A DNA stretch of 29,823 nt, taken from positions 1 to 29,823 of the forward strand of contig MLAK01001173.1 of NCBI GenBank assembly GCA_001839685.1, read 5' to 3'. Origin of the DNA: Tritrichomonas foetus. Taxonomy: Eukaryota; Parabasalia; Tritrichomonadida; Tritrichomonadidae. The notes under the pieces are model-generated. The model did not search any database, had not been told where the DNA came from, and was given only the letters and a program-made list of their open reading frames with translations. The translations under genes and the position numbers were made by a program. This document shows, piece after piece, positions 8,870-16,984 of this stretch. Numbering within the stretch: the stretch's first letter is position 1; each line of letters begins with the position of its first letter.

Positions 8870-9421
8870 TCAGTGCGACCCAATTGCAACAAGAATGTGA
8901 GCAACTCTTTCCTTTTGATTGCCCCATCGTTTTGGAACGTTTAATTCACTCCTTTCAGCAGGGTCAGGTGGTGCGTGAAGGATTTTGGTTGCTTTCGACT
9001 GAAAGGTGGGACCACCCTGCTTCAATAAATATGCGGCTTCTTGATCTGGCACAGCCTGGTTTACGGGTATCGATATGTCCAGGAATGAGTCGTAAACGAA
9101 ATTAATGAGATTGTAGACTCGCATTGAGACGCTCCACTCGGAAAACATCTCGCGACAATCAAATTGGTTTGTTGCTGGATCGATCATCGGGTGAAGCGTC
9201 TCGGGCTGAAATATGACTTTTGGAACGGCTGATGGAAAGTTTTCGAATACAATCATACACGTGAGGATCTGATCTTTGAAAAAACCTTCGTGTGGCATGA
9301 AATTGACTTGCCACTGATTGATGTTAGTGATTGATGGTTGTACTAAAATTCCTTTGCGGAGTCTCTGCGTACATGCTCTGAATTCTTGTATAATGAGCCG
9401 TTCGCTGCAACCTGCTTGCAT
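8870..9421 (-). CDS. AKTIP/FTS-like ubiquitin E2 variant (catalytically dead UBC fold)
   Basis: This encodes a 183-residue protein with a UBC (E2) fold: an N-terminal helix (about 6-22), strands ending NFPSAVPKVIF (the E2 Y/F-P-x-x-x-P-x-x-x-F signature), then LHPMIDPATNQFD (about 76-88). In active E2s the catalytic cysteine follows the HPN segment; here D88 occupies that position and C89 comes one residue later. The HP-x-x-DP-x-x-x-x-x-D pattern, and the following W and helix (MRVYNLINFVYDSF), match AKTIP (Fused Toes), which with Hook and FHIP links dynein to endosomes. The C-terminal part (PDQEAAYLLKQGG...FQSK) also resembles AKTIP's tail helix. The protein is therefore unlikely to transfer ubiquitin. 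It starts at the first ATG and ends with TGA. UBC-fold assignment is firm; the AKTIP orthology is an inference. Confidence 0.75.
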   Translation of the reverse strand: MQAGCSERLIIQEFRACTQRLRKGILVQPSITNINQWQVNFMPHEGFFKDQILTCMIVFENFPSAVPKVIFQPETLHPMIDPATNQFDCREMFSEWSVSMRVYNLINFVYDSFLDISIPVNQAVPDQEAAYLLKQGGPTFQSKATKILHAPPDPAERSELNVPKRWGNQKERVAHILVAIGSH

Positions 9422-9722
9422 TTTTTTGTGGATATTTTATCGAGATGGCGAATTTCAAGGTGAATAAAATGATGTCTTCTATCGGAAATCTATAGACCAA
9501 TTATACATTGAAAAGCACTATTTTGAAGGTTCTTTTATCTTTCTCGGGTAATGCAAATATAATAGCATAATATTATATACTTCCATAAATAAACACATTA
9601 TATAAAATTATAATTATCCTAAATTAATAGGAATTATTAATTGGAAAATCAGAAAAACGGCTATAAACATCAGTCTTTAGATGACCAGATTTTAATTTAA
9701 AATTTTGGTGTTAATTACAATG

Positions 9723-9728
9723 AACGAT
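9723..9728 (+). promoter_or_regulatory. AACGAT, Myb-recognition-like element
   Basis: The word AACGAT, followed by ATTTTT, is 44 bases upstream of the ATG at 9773. In T. vaginalis, Myb factors bind MRE sites with an AACGAT core in promoters such as ap65-1. The match here is by pattern only. Confidence 0.35.
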
Positions 9729-9763
9729 ATTTTTCATAAATAATTTGGTCAATCAATACTTTT

Positions 9764-9769
9764 TCATTT
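9764..9769 (+). promoter_or_regulatory. initiator-like TCATTT
   Basis: TCATTT fits the trichomonad Inr core TCAYTW, with A+1 at 9766, 7 bases before the ATG at 9773. That is the close spacing normal for trichomonad genes, and it supports this ATG as the true start. Confidence 0.45.
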
Positions 9770-9772
9770 AAC

Positions 9773-10438
9773 ATGTCATTGAAAATGCCAACAGAAATTT
9801 CCGATTTGAACTTTGGTATCAAAACTTGGTATTTACAGCCAACATTTATCATTAAAATATCCAGCGTTTTGTTTTCAGTTATTTTGCAAATCGTCTTATT
9901 CGTACTCGCCGCTCGCGCATCAGATCAATTATGGAAGATATCAATCGGTCGCGGAGAATGCGTCACTTTTCTATTTCTGACAGTTTTCTTAATAGCAACG
10001 GTTTTATTTTTCTTATTCTATTTTTATAAGATATTCCCGAATTATTCAATCTACATGTTTTTTGCATCGGCTGGGGCTGCAGTTTTATACGTTATCTTTC
10101 TTTTTATTTGCTGTATAGCATTCTGCACTAAATCCAATCTATCAAAAAGTTCATCATTAATAATTGGATTTATTCAAAATAATCCTGAAAATAAATATGT
10201 TATTGCTTTCTTAAAGAAAAATAATATCAATTCATTATCAGATTCCACCTTAAATGAAGCTGTTAAAAAATACGCAGAATTGCGAACGACGAAAACAATG
10301 TCACTTTTAATGCCATTTTCACTGATTTGGATTGTTTTAATCGTTCTTCTTGATTTTACAGCACTTTTTGAAAGCAAGGATGCTGAAGAAGGCCAAAATT
10401 CAACAACAAAGCCGCTGAGGCCAAACATGGAGATTTAA
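9773..10438 (+). CDS. four-transmembrane-helix protein (MARVEL-like topology)
   Basis: This encodes a 221-residue membrane protein. Four hydrophobic helices are seen at about 25-47, 63-87, 92-118 and 176-199, with short charged ends (EISDLNF..., ...KPLRPNMEI) probably both on the cytosolic side. The loop between helices 3 and 4 (119-175) is long and polar, with NNPENKY and an acidic/Lys-rich stretch. The helix arrangement resembles MARVEL-type tetraspan proteins, but no diagnostic motif settles this. It is not a tetraspanin: the CCG motif and large cysteine-bearing second loop are missing. It is likely in plasma membrane or vesicles. It starts at the first ATG next to an Inr-like motif and ends with TAA. 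Confidence 0.75.
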   Translation: MSLKMPTEISDLNFGIKTWYLQPTFIIKISSVLFSVILQIVLFVLAARASDQLWKISIGRGECVTFLFLTVFLIATVLFFLFYFYKIFPNYSIYMFFASAGAAVLYVIFLFICCIAFCTKSNLSKSSSLIIGFIQNNPENKYVIAFLKKNNINSLSDSTLNEAVKKYAELRTTKTMSLLMPFSLIWIVLIVLLDFTALFESKDAEEGQNSTTKPLRPNMEI

Positions 10439-10833
10439 TTTTTTTCTTTTCTTTTCTATTCATTAATTGTCATGTTTTAATTAAAATAAATTTAATAATC
10501 AAGCTTATTTTTATACTCTTTATTTTTTTGCAATATTTACATGAGGATCAAATTTTGTTGATTTGCTGTTATTTTATTATTTTATAATGTGAAGTCGTTT
10601 TAGTTTTAATTTGATTTAATAATAAGGTTATGATAATCAAGCATGAATACAGTAGATATAAATGGAATGAGTGCTATACTTACTGGAACCATATGCGTCG
10701 ATTCCAATACAAAAAAATGAAAAATAGAACAGGTTAACGATAAACAATTTTAATCATAAATAAAAATTATCAAACAAAAAAAATATGGTTAAATATAACT
10801 CCCAAAAAGGCGCAGAAAAAAACAATAAAGCGT
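10439..10833. other. convergent intergenic region
   Basis: 395 bases lie between two 3' ends. It has AT-rich sequence with multiple AATAAA/TAAA-like words on both strands. A GTTAACGATAAAC word near 10733-10745 resembles an extended Myb site but lies in no promoter. No gene is seen. Confidence 0.5.
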
Positions 10834-12093
10834 TCAATGCTTCACTTCAATTGTTGTAAAAGCAACTACTTTTTCGCAACCACAAACATCTTTTCCATAT
10901 TCATACGAACTATCAGGATATATGCAGTTGCACGGCCTCGTCGCCTCTCCATTTGGTTTGCAATCGCATCCGCATGTACAACCGAAAGCGCAAGTCGATG
11001 TTTGTGGTTTTTCTTCAGGAATCACCTCCAAAATCACTTTTGAAGGTGTAGGTTCTGAATTAGATATTGCCTCTGCATTAGTTGCAACCTGCTCATTTTC
11101 ATTTTTTAAATTATTGAATTGATGAGTCGAATGTAAAATATTTGGAGGATTAGAAACTGCTTGCACTTCATTTTGCGTTTCAGTTTGTATTTCAGGATGT
11201 GCCACAGACTGGGTTTGTTCTGAATTAGATAGTTGAGGAGGATTATTTTTTTGTGATTGCAAATTCGATGTCAAAATTTGATGAGGTGATTGAACGTGAA
11301 TCACACTCGAAGTGACAATGTTGAATGGCTGCAACTGAACAGAATGAGCTGGTTGAACTTTCGGTGATTGTGCATTTTGCTGTGAGTTTTGCTGCTGTAA
11401 TTGAAGTTGTTGAAAGTGAAGAATTTTTAAGGGCTCGACGGTTTTTCCAATTTTTTGATGACCTGAACTAGAGACCTGATCATTGGAATTGTTGATTTGT
11501 TGTGGTTGTGGAGGTGTTTGGGGTTGGGCTTGCTGCTGTTGTGTTGCTGATTGAATTCTCTGCTGTTGGGCAAGAATCGCATTATTCATGATTGTGATGT
11601 GTTGAGCAAGTTGAGCCTGCTGCTGAATCTGTTGTTGAGATTGACCATGAGGCATCAATTTTCTTATCGTCCACTGCCGTTGCTCTGCAAAGAATTGCTT
11701 TAAATATGGAATTTTTGATACGAGCGGGGCTGCATCATTGCCTTTTGATGGGACAGTTTCATAGCCAATCTTCTGTAAGGCACCATTGATTGATGATTTA
11801 CTCTTTCCCAGAAGGATTCGAAGCTGTCTTGTGTTAATGCAAATCCCTTCATCAATCCAGCAAATTCCGCAGACCAAATACCGCTTCCAATCGTCTTCAG
11901 AATTACGTACACAAAATGTTTGTATTGCTTGAAGCGTGTCCTGGAACGTTTCCAGGCGCTTATTCCTATTGTATCTGTTATTTTTTGATGATAAACGACG
12001 GCGAAGTTCATGATATTGAAGTTGGTCCGATGGCGACAAATTGGAGAAGAATGCAGGACATGTCGATTCTTCTGCTTCAATATTATCCTCCAT
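10834..12093 (-). CDS. IBP39-type initiator-binding-domain (IBD) transcription factor with Gln-rich and Cys-rich tail
   Basis: This encodes a 419-residue protein. Residues ~18-125 form the trichomonad IBD, the winged-helix-like domain of IBP39 that binds the core-promoter initiator. Diagnostic stretches are LVCGICW and INTRQLRILLGKSKSSINGA followed by LQKIGYE, which carry the DNA-reading helix. IBP39 recruits RNA polymerase II through a separate C-terminal domain; I do not see that domain here. Instead, residues ~145-345 are very Gln-rich (QQQIQQQAQ-type runs with Pro/Asn/Ser), like an activation or low-complexity region. The last ~52 residues hold a cluster of nine cysteines (368-406; CxxxCxCxCxC, CxC, CxC), suggesting metal binding or redox sensitivity. 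It is probably nuclear. The ATG is the first in frame, and an Inr-like TCACAA precedes it by about 11 bases. It ends with TGA. The IBD assignment is firm; the tail's function is unknown. Confidence 0.85.
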   Translation of the reverse strand: MEDNIEAEESTCPAFFSNLSPSDQLQYHELRRRLSSKNNRYNRNKRLETFQDTLQAIQTFCVRNSEDDWKRYLVCGICWIDEGICINTRQLRILLGKSKSSINGALQKIGYETVPSKGNDAAPLVSKIPYLKQFFAEQRQWTIRKLMPHGQSQQQIQQQAQLAQHITIMNNAILAQQQRIQSATQQQQAQPQTPPQPQQINNSNDQVSSSGHQKIGKTVEPLKILHFQQLQLQQQNSQQNAQSPKVQPAHSVQLQPFNIVTSSVIHVQSPHQILTSNLQSQKNNPPQLSNSEQTQSVAHPEIQTETQNEVQAVSNPPNILHSTHQFNNLKNENEQVATNAEAISNSEPTPSKVILEVIPEEKPQTSTCAFGCTCGCDCKPNGEATRPCNCIYPDSSYEYGKDVCGCEKVVAFTTIEVKH

Positions 12094-12511
12094 CGAAATA
12101 TTGTGAACAAATTTGTTTTGAAAAAGAGCGCCAAAACTCCGACCAACTATAGATTTATGATGATATCTTGATTTCTTATTTGTAAAAATTTAAATGTAGT
12201 TGATAAATAACACATATATATGATTGATTTATAATTATTAGATAAATAAAATCAATAGCTCTCATCTTAGAATATTAAATCGATGTTCATGAACCTAATT
12301 CTAAATCATAGCTTTCAGCATTTGTAGTGCTTCATACTGACCTTTATTTTTCTTTTCTTCGATGTCGAAATGATTCTTTTGATATTTCCTGACAAATCAA
12401 GTTTTCAACCTCGTATTTTCACCTCATTTCTTGTTTGAAACTCTGCCAATCAACATTCAATTGAAATTTTATTTTGGTTAATAAAAATAATAATAATAAT
12501 AATAATAATAA

Positions 12512-12542
<31 letters not shown>

Positions 12543-12745
12543 AGAAATAAGAAGAAGAAGAGAAATAAGAAGAAGAAGAGAAATAAGAAGAAGAAGAGAA
12601 ATAAGAAGAAGAGGAAAAAATAATAAGAATAAGAATAAATCAGATGCATAATAAAAACAATTTATGGAGAAGTAATTTCATGGTTAATCAATTCTTTCCT
12701 ATTCTGAAAAAAACATGTTCCTATAAATGAGCAAATACAGGTAAA
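12094..12745. other. intergenic region containing a microsatellite
   Basis: 652 bases lie between tandem minus-strand genes. The main content is a purine-rich microsatellite at about 12483-12642. The rest is AT-rich with no recognisable gene. A long minus-strand open frame across the microsatellite (poly Phe/Leu) is only a product of the repeat. Confidence 0.55.
12483..12642 (+). repeat. compound AAT / AAG / AGAAATAAGAAGAAG microsatellite
   Basis: About nine AAT units run into about nine AAG units. Then come four near-identical copies of a ~18-base unit (AGAAATAAGAAGAAGA-type), then degenerate AATAAGAATAAG. Almost every base of the plus strand is A or G apart from the T of AAT, so it is a homopurine-biased tract. 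Such tracts are length-variable and can form triplex-like structures; no function is evident. Confidence 0.85.
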
Positions 12746-13240
12746 TCAGTAATCATCCTCAGAATATGAATGATTTGGTGATGTATGTATGTGTGGCATT
12801 TTCATTGGCTGAGGTTGGGAATACCTTGGATGCATTCGATCATCGATTAGCATCTGGTTGAGATTCCTTTGTTTTTCATCGTATCTTGCTTCAACCATAT
12901 AAGTGCGTGAAAGTACATCTTTTCCACGCATTGTTTTTACTTTGTCTAGTTGAATTTGATGCTCGAGTCCTTCAATTTTGGATAATTCGGTGACAATTTT
13001 TTTTTCGGCTCTCTTTAAGCGGGCTTCAGAAAGGGCTGCTAAGTATCTCTGTCTTGCTTCGCGATCAACATCTCTCTGAACTTGCATCTGACACGAATTT
13101 CTCAATTCTAATTCTTTCGCAAGCTTTATGGCTGCTTCATTTTTTGGTAAACGACCGAGTGAATGCCCTTTATGTGCTTTCCTCTCGCTTTTTGGTGTTG
13201 TTGGATTTGATTTTTTTGGTGTATTTGCGTTTCTTCTCAT
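12746..13240 (-). CDS. small basic coiled-coil protein, unknown family
   Basis: This encodes a 164-residue protein that I do not recognise. The N-terminal ~30 residues are basic and Ser/Thr-Pro-rich (TPKKSNPTTPKSERKAHKG). Residues ~30-130 are charged and helical (LAKELELRN..., then AALSEARLKRAEKKIVTELSKI), consistent with a coiled coil. The C-terminal ~30 residues are Pro/His/Met-rich and end SEDDY. The size and composition resemble small axonemal or basal-body proteins, but no family motif is clear. It starts at the first ATG and ends with TGA. Two AACGATATTAT words lie upstream (13263 and 13338). Confidence 0.65.
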   Translation of the reverse strand: MRRNANTPKKSNPTTPKSERKAHKGHSLGRLPKNEAAIKLAKELELRNSCQMQVQRDVDREARQRYLAALSEARLKRAEKKIVTELSKIEGLEHQIQLDKVKTMRGKDVLSRTYMVEARYDEKQRNLNQMLIDDRMHPRYSQPQPMKMPHIHTSPNHSYSEDDY

Positions 13241-13575
13241 TAAAAAAGACGTTAAGAAACGAAACGATATTATATTTCATATCACATTTCCAAGGTTTTT
13301 CATTTCTGTAATTACTACAACAGGACTTCTTTCGCAAAACGATATTATTAAAATATCAGTTAACGACTCATCATCTCGATAAACTTTGCTATTAAGTTAA
13401 AACAAAAAAGACCAGTCATGAAAAATTAATAAAAATTTTATTTTTGGACTAAACCACCTACCAACAAAATTTATATAGAACGGTCCCAAAAATTATATTC
13501 CAAGTTCTTCCAATCATACTCCAGCATTTATTCCATTATCATTTGATTAATACTAATAATTTCATTTCACCTTCA
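13241..13575. other. intergenic region with duplicated AACGATATTAT
   Basis: 335 bases lie between the start of the small coiled-coil gene and the 3' end of the Myb gene. It contains two copies of AAACGATATTAT, beginning near 13262 and 13337. No coding frame with an ATG is convincing. Confidence 0.5.
13263..13348. promoter_or_regulatory. two AACGATATTAT Myb-recognition-like sites
   Basis: AACGAT cores lie at 13263-13268 and 13338-13343, each followed by ATTAT, 75 bases apart. They are 23 and 98 bases upstream of the ATG at 13240 (-). The core equals the MRE core bound by T. vaginalis Myb factors. The duplication of an 11-base word near a start is suggestive, but binding is not shown. Confidence 0.35.
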
Positions 13576-15000
13576 TTATTGGAAACACTTCAAAAAGAGA
13601 TCCAAACTTTGTTCAGACACGAGGGGTATTTTTGGACTGATATTTTCCTGTAAAACGAACGAATTTGGCGCATTTATGACAATATTGTTGTTTACAAAAC
13701 TTGAATTCAAACTTACATTTCCATTTGGATAAGAATTTTGATTGAGTAAATTGAAATTTGAATTCATCATCAATTGATTATTATAGCCATACTGATTAAA
13801 ATTCATATTTACATTCATATTTTGGTCAGCTCCAACTTGAAAATTATAGAAAGCATTCATATTGTTGTTGAAATTCATCATGTTGCAATTAAAATTGTTA
13901 ATACTTCCATTTGAATTTATATTCGAATTTACAATTGAATCTATATTCGAATTTACAATTGAATTTAGATTCGAATTTACAATTGAATTTAGATTCGAAT
14001 TGATAACACTATTTGCAATTACATTAGTGCTTGTGCTTGTGTTCATGTTATTAAATTCGCTGTTAATTGGTCTTTTGATATTCATAAGATGCATGATGTC
14101 AGTTTCATCAATACAAGAATCCAAACTACTCATTTCATTAGATCCACTTGTACTTGAACTGCCACATGCACTACCACATATGCTTGCAATTCCACTTGTA
14201 CTTCCAATCATATCGTCATTTTGGTTTGAATTGTTAATGCGGTTATGTTGAATAATGTTATTATTTTCTTCATGAATATCTTCAGATGAAGATTCATGAT
14301 AGTTTATGTTGAATTGGTTTTTCTTTGTACACATTCGATAAGGCCTCTGAGGTCTAAAGCTGTCTTGTAAAGTGTTGATTCCATCTTTTTCGACGATTGA
14401 CTTTTTTCTAATTAATTGGTTATACCGATACCTACATTGGACATCGCTTCTTGCTCCCATCAATGAAGACAGTTTACTCCATTATTTCCCACCTATTTCG
14501 TTAACAAGGTCAATTAATTTTTGATCTTCCTCGGGGAGCCATGCATCTTTTCTGATGGTAGGGTCGAGTCCACGATTCCACCGTTGTGAGCATTGCGCCC
14601 TTGTACGACCGTTCCCAACAAAGACAGCAATTTTTCTCCAATTAGTTGGTCCCCACAATAAAATTCCAGCAAGTAGCCGATTATCTTCTTTCTCTGACCA
14701 CATATTCCTTTTTTTCTTATTTGAGTCGTGTGACGACGTACGTGCTTTTGGACTCGTCTGCTGGAGTGTCAAGGTTTTGATTAGCTTCAATCGATTGAGA
14801 ATTTCAAGCGATTTATCAGGCGCGCCCTCATTCATGAAGACACAGCGACAACATTGGTATGGCAGCGTGTCAAGAAAATATAGTTCAAACGACTCTGATA
14901 TCTTTTGGAAAATCGACGATTTTGAATCTTCGTCAAAGCATGATGATTTTAATTCGTGCATGAAATAAGAGAGAANTATTTTGGAGCCTTCTGATTCCAT
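13576..15000 (-). pseudogene. R2R3-type Myb-like DNA-binding protein with an in-frame TAA inside the second repeat
   Basis: One frame runs from ATG (14998-15000) to TAA (13576-13578) and is interrupted once, by TAA at 14482-14484. Residues 1-172 contain Myb repeat 1 (W101, W121, W141; ...CSQRWNR) and the first part of repeat 2 (KDAWLPEEDQKLIDLVNEIGGK). The stop falls at codon 173, exactly before WSKLSSLMGARSDVQCRYRYN, which completes repeat 2 in the same frame. The remaining ~280 residues are Asn/Ser-rich. Trichomonad Myb proteins of this two-repeat type bind AACGAT-like sites. The stop may be a nonsense mutation (for example from CAA, AAA or GAA), a sequencing error (an N at 14976 shows imperfect data in this gene), or a readthrough site. 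A downstream ATG at 14458 could give only a fragment lacking repeat 1. The affected codon 9 (14974-14976) reads NTT. Confidence 0.75.
13921..14007 (-). repeat. 24-bp coding tandem repeat (NSNLNSIV-like octapeptide)
   Basis: The plus-strand word ATTCGAATTTACAATTGAAT recurs at 13921, 13945, 13969 and (partly) 13993 with a period of 24 bases. It encodes an eight-residue Asn/Ser/Ile/Val repeat in the low-complexity tail of the Myb-like gene. The near-identity of the copies indicates recent expansion. Confidence 0.85.
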
Positions 15001-16977
15001 GTTTGTAACTATACCAGAAAGTTTTTCTTTACTTTATGATTTTTGGTTTTTTGAAAGACATTTTTAAATAAAAATTTTCAATTATATTTCATTGGCTTTT
15101 TCAATGTAATTTGTGAATTGATCTCATTTAAATGTAGAATTTGAGAGAATTGTGAAATTGTATAGTAGTTTGTTGTATAAATCCTAATTTTTTTCAGAGT
15201 CAGATTATTGTAAAAAAGAGTGTCATAATTTCACATATGATTGCTTTCTGGTTTTAGAAATAAGTATTACAAATTTCATAATGATTCAAAGCTTCATAGA
15301 AATAATTTAATTCAATTGAACGAATTCAATAATTGATTCAATTTGTAAATTTACTTTACATAGAAAAAGCCCATAAAAAATTTTTGAGGAGTAGAATTGA
15401 ATAGTCGAAAATTCTAATAAATAATACGATCTGGTTTTGTCAAAACCATAGCTATGAACTGAGATGCCAGATTTGCGAATTTGAAGGAAGGAGTTATCAG
15501 GATATGAAATTAGCAATCTGGTATATCAAGAACAAATATCGCTCGAAGAGAAAACACAAATAAAATCTAATCAAAATTGAATAATATTATCACAGGTTTG
15601 AATTGACTGGATTTTCACAATTCGAATTCAAAAATTCATTGAAAATTGGAGAAGAGTGAAAAGTATTTTGAATTATATTCAAAATCGACTTTTTGAAAAA
15701 TGATCCGAATGGTAAATTGTTTGAATATATTGAATTAATATGAAAATTTCGCCAAAAAAGGAGAATGTCATTAGATTTCCGATGGAGATCTATCAATCTG
15801 GAATTGAATACCAATTTTCTCGAACCGTGATTGATTAATTCAAAAATTGAGATAGAATAGAGTTAACCTAAGAATTTATTTCTATATTGTAAATTTTAAA
15901 GTTATAATCTTCAGGTATTTTCGATAACATGGAAAAGGTTTCAGTGATTGTATGTAAAATAGTTTTGAAAAAAATTGTTACAAAAGGATACTATTTGTGA
16001 GTATAGAAATTATTGTGTTAGTTTTATTTTCATTATGGTTTAATTCAAATTATTAAAATATAAAATCATTTTATCGTCCGAAATGCTTGAGTATTCACAT
16101 TCTTTTTGCAACAGAATCGATTATATCCGTGAATTATACATATCTCTTGAGTAAAATTCCATCTTTTTATCTGGTTGAAAGAAAAAACACCAACTTTTTT
16201 TTTCAAAAATTTGATAGATCTCAATTCTTTTATTTCATTTCAGAATGCCTTTATCGATCCACACCATCATTAATAACTAATGATATCATTATTTTGAAAT
16301 TACAAATAGTACTATTATTTATATATCAAACCAAAAAAGATTATAATTCATAAAATTGATCAATAATGTCGGTTTTTTACCCGAAAAAAAAATTTATTAT
16401 TATTAGAATTTTCCAACATCATTTACTCTTTTGATTATTTTTTATTGTTTTCAATTTTAGACCAAAAAACTCGGATGTACTACAATGGGCGAGATTTATT
16501 TGAATAACTACTAATCTACTTCATCATTTCACAATAATAATTGTGGCAGTAAATTAGTAAAAATTTGTGAAATATTTTATCAAATATAATTTTTCTATTA
16601 ACACTCTTAAATTTATGAACCAATTCAATTCACAGAAACTCCGATTTTTCCATATGATTATATTTTATTTGTTCCATTGAAACAATATTTCAACAACGAA
16701 TAAAAAAAGAATTATCATTCTTAACTCTTCTCATTTTCATTAAATATCATTATTTAGAGTCTAGTTCTGTAGGCTAGAAGACGGTAAAATGCAATATATC
16801 CTGAATCGGGAATATATTGTGTATTCGTTATTTTATTTCGCAAAATATGGTAAAATCATGATATAACTGTGAAAATGATATACATTGGATTAGATTATAT
16901 GTTACGAATAATTATTTTTCAGCTTTTTTATTTTTGCTTCTTTTTGTCCTTTGTGATTTGGCTTTTCTCAAAATAAT
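15001..16977. other. gene desert
   Basis: About 2 kb hold no gene I can support. Minus-strand frames near 15307-15516 and 15590-15814 give protein-like text (for example SGISVHSYGFDKTRSYYLLE) but lack ATG starts and are joined only by shifts and stops, so they may be relics of an unrecognised gene. The remainder is AT-rich without repeats or RNA genes that I can see. Confidence 0.4.
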
Positions 16978-16984
16978 ATGAAAG

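Larger units (their letters stand above)
9422..9772. other. divergent intergenic region
   Basis: 351 bases lie between divergent starts (9421 - and 9773 +). The plus side contains an AACGAT word (9723-9728) and an Inr-like TCATTT (9764-9769). The sequence is otherwise AT-rich with no open frame. Confidence 0.5.

Noticed and set aside
10733..10745. TAACGATA Myb-like site between convergent genes
   Set aside because: The word matches, but it lies downstream of both flanking genes, so a promoter role is not supported.
12419..12649. Minus-strand 76-residue Phe/Leu-rich open frame
   Set aside because: It is the translation of the AAG/AAT microsatellite and has no independent coding signal.
13862..14251. 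Plus-strand 129-residue open frame opposite the Myb-like gene
   Set aside because: It is a shadow of the Asn/Ser-rich repeat region read on the other strand; the composition is Phe/Leu/Ile repetition.
14482..14484. TAA as a reassigned sense codon
   Set aside because: Many genes here (for example 2128, 9773, 22360, 26016 and the Myb gene itself) end in TAA, so a genome-wide reassignment does not fit.
15307..15814. Two minus-strand frames as real genes
   Set aside because: They have no good start, stops and shifts lie between them, and no family is recognised. They may be a relic but cannot be supported.
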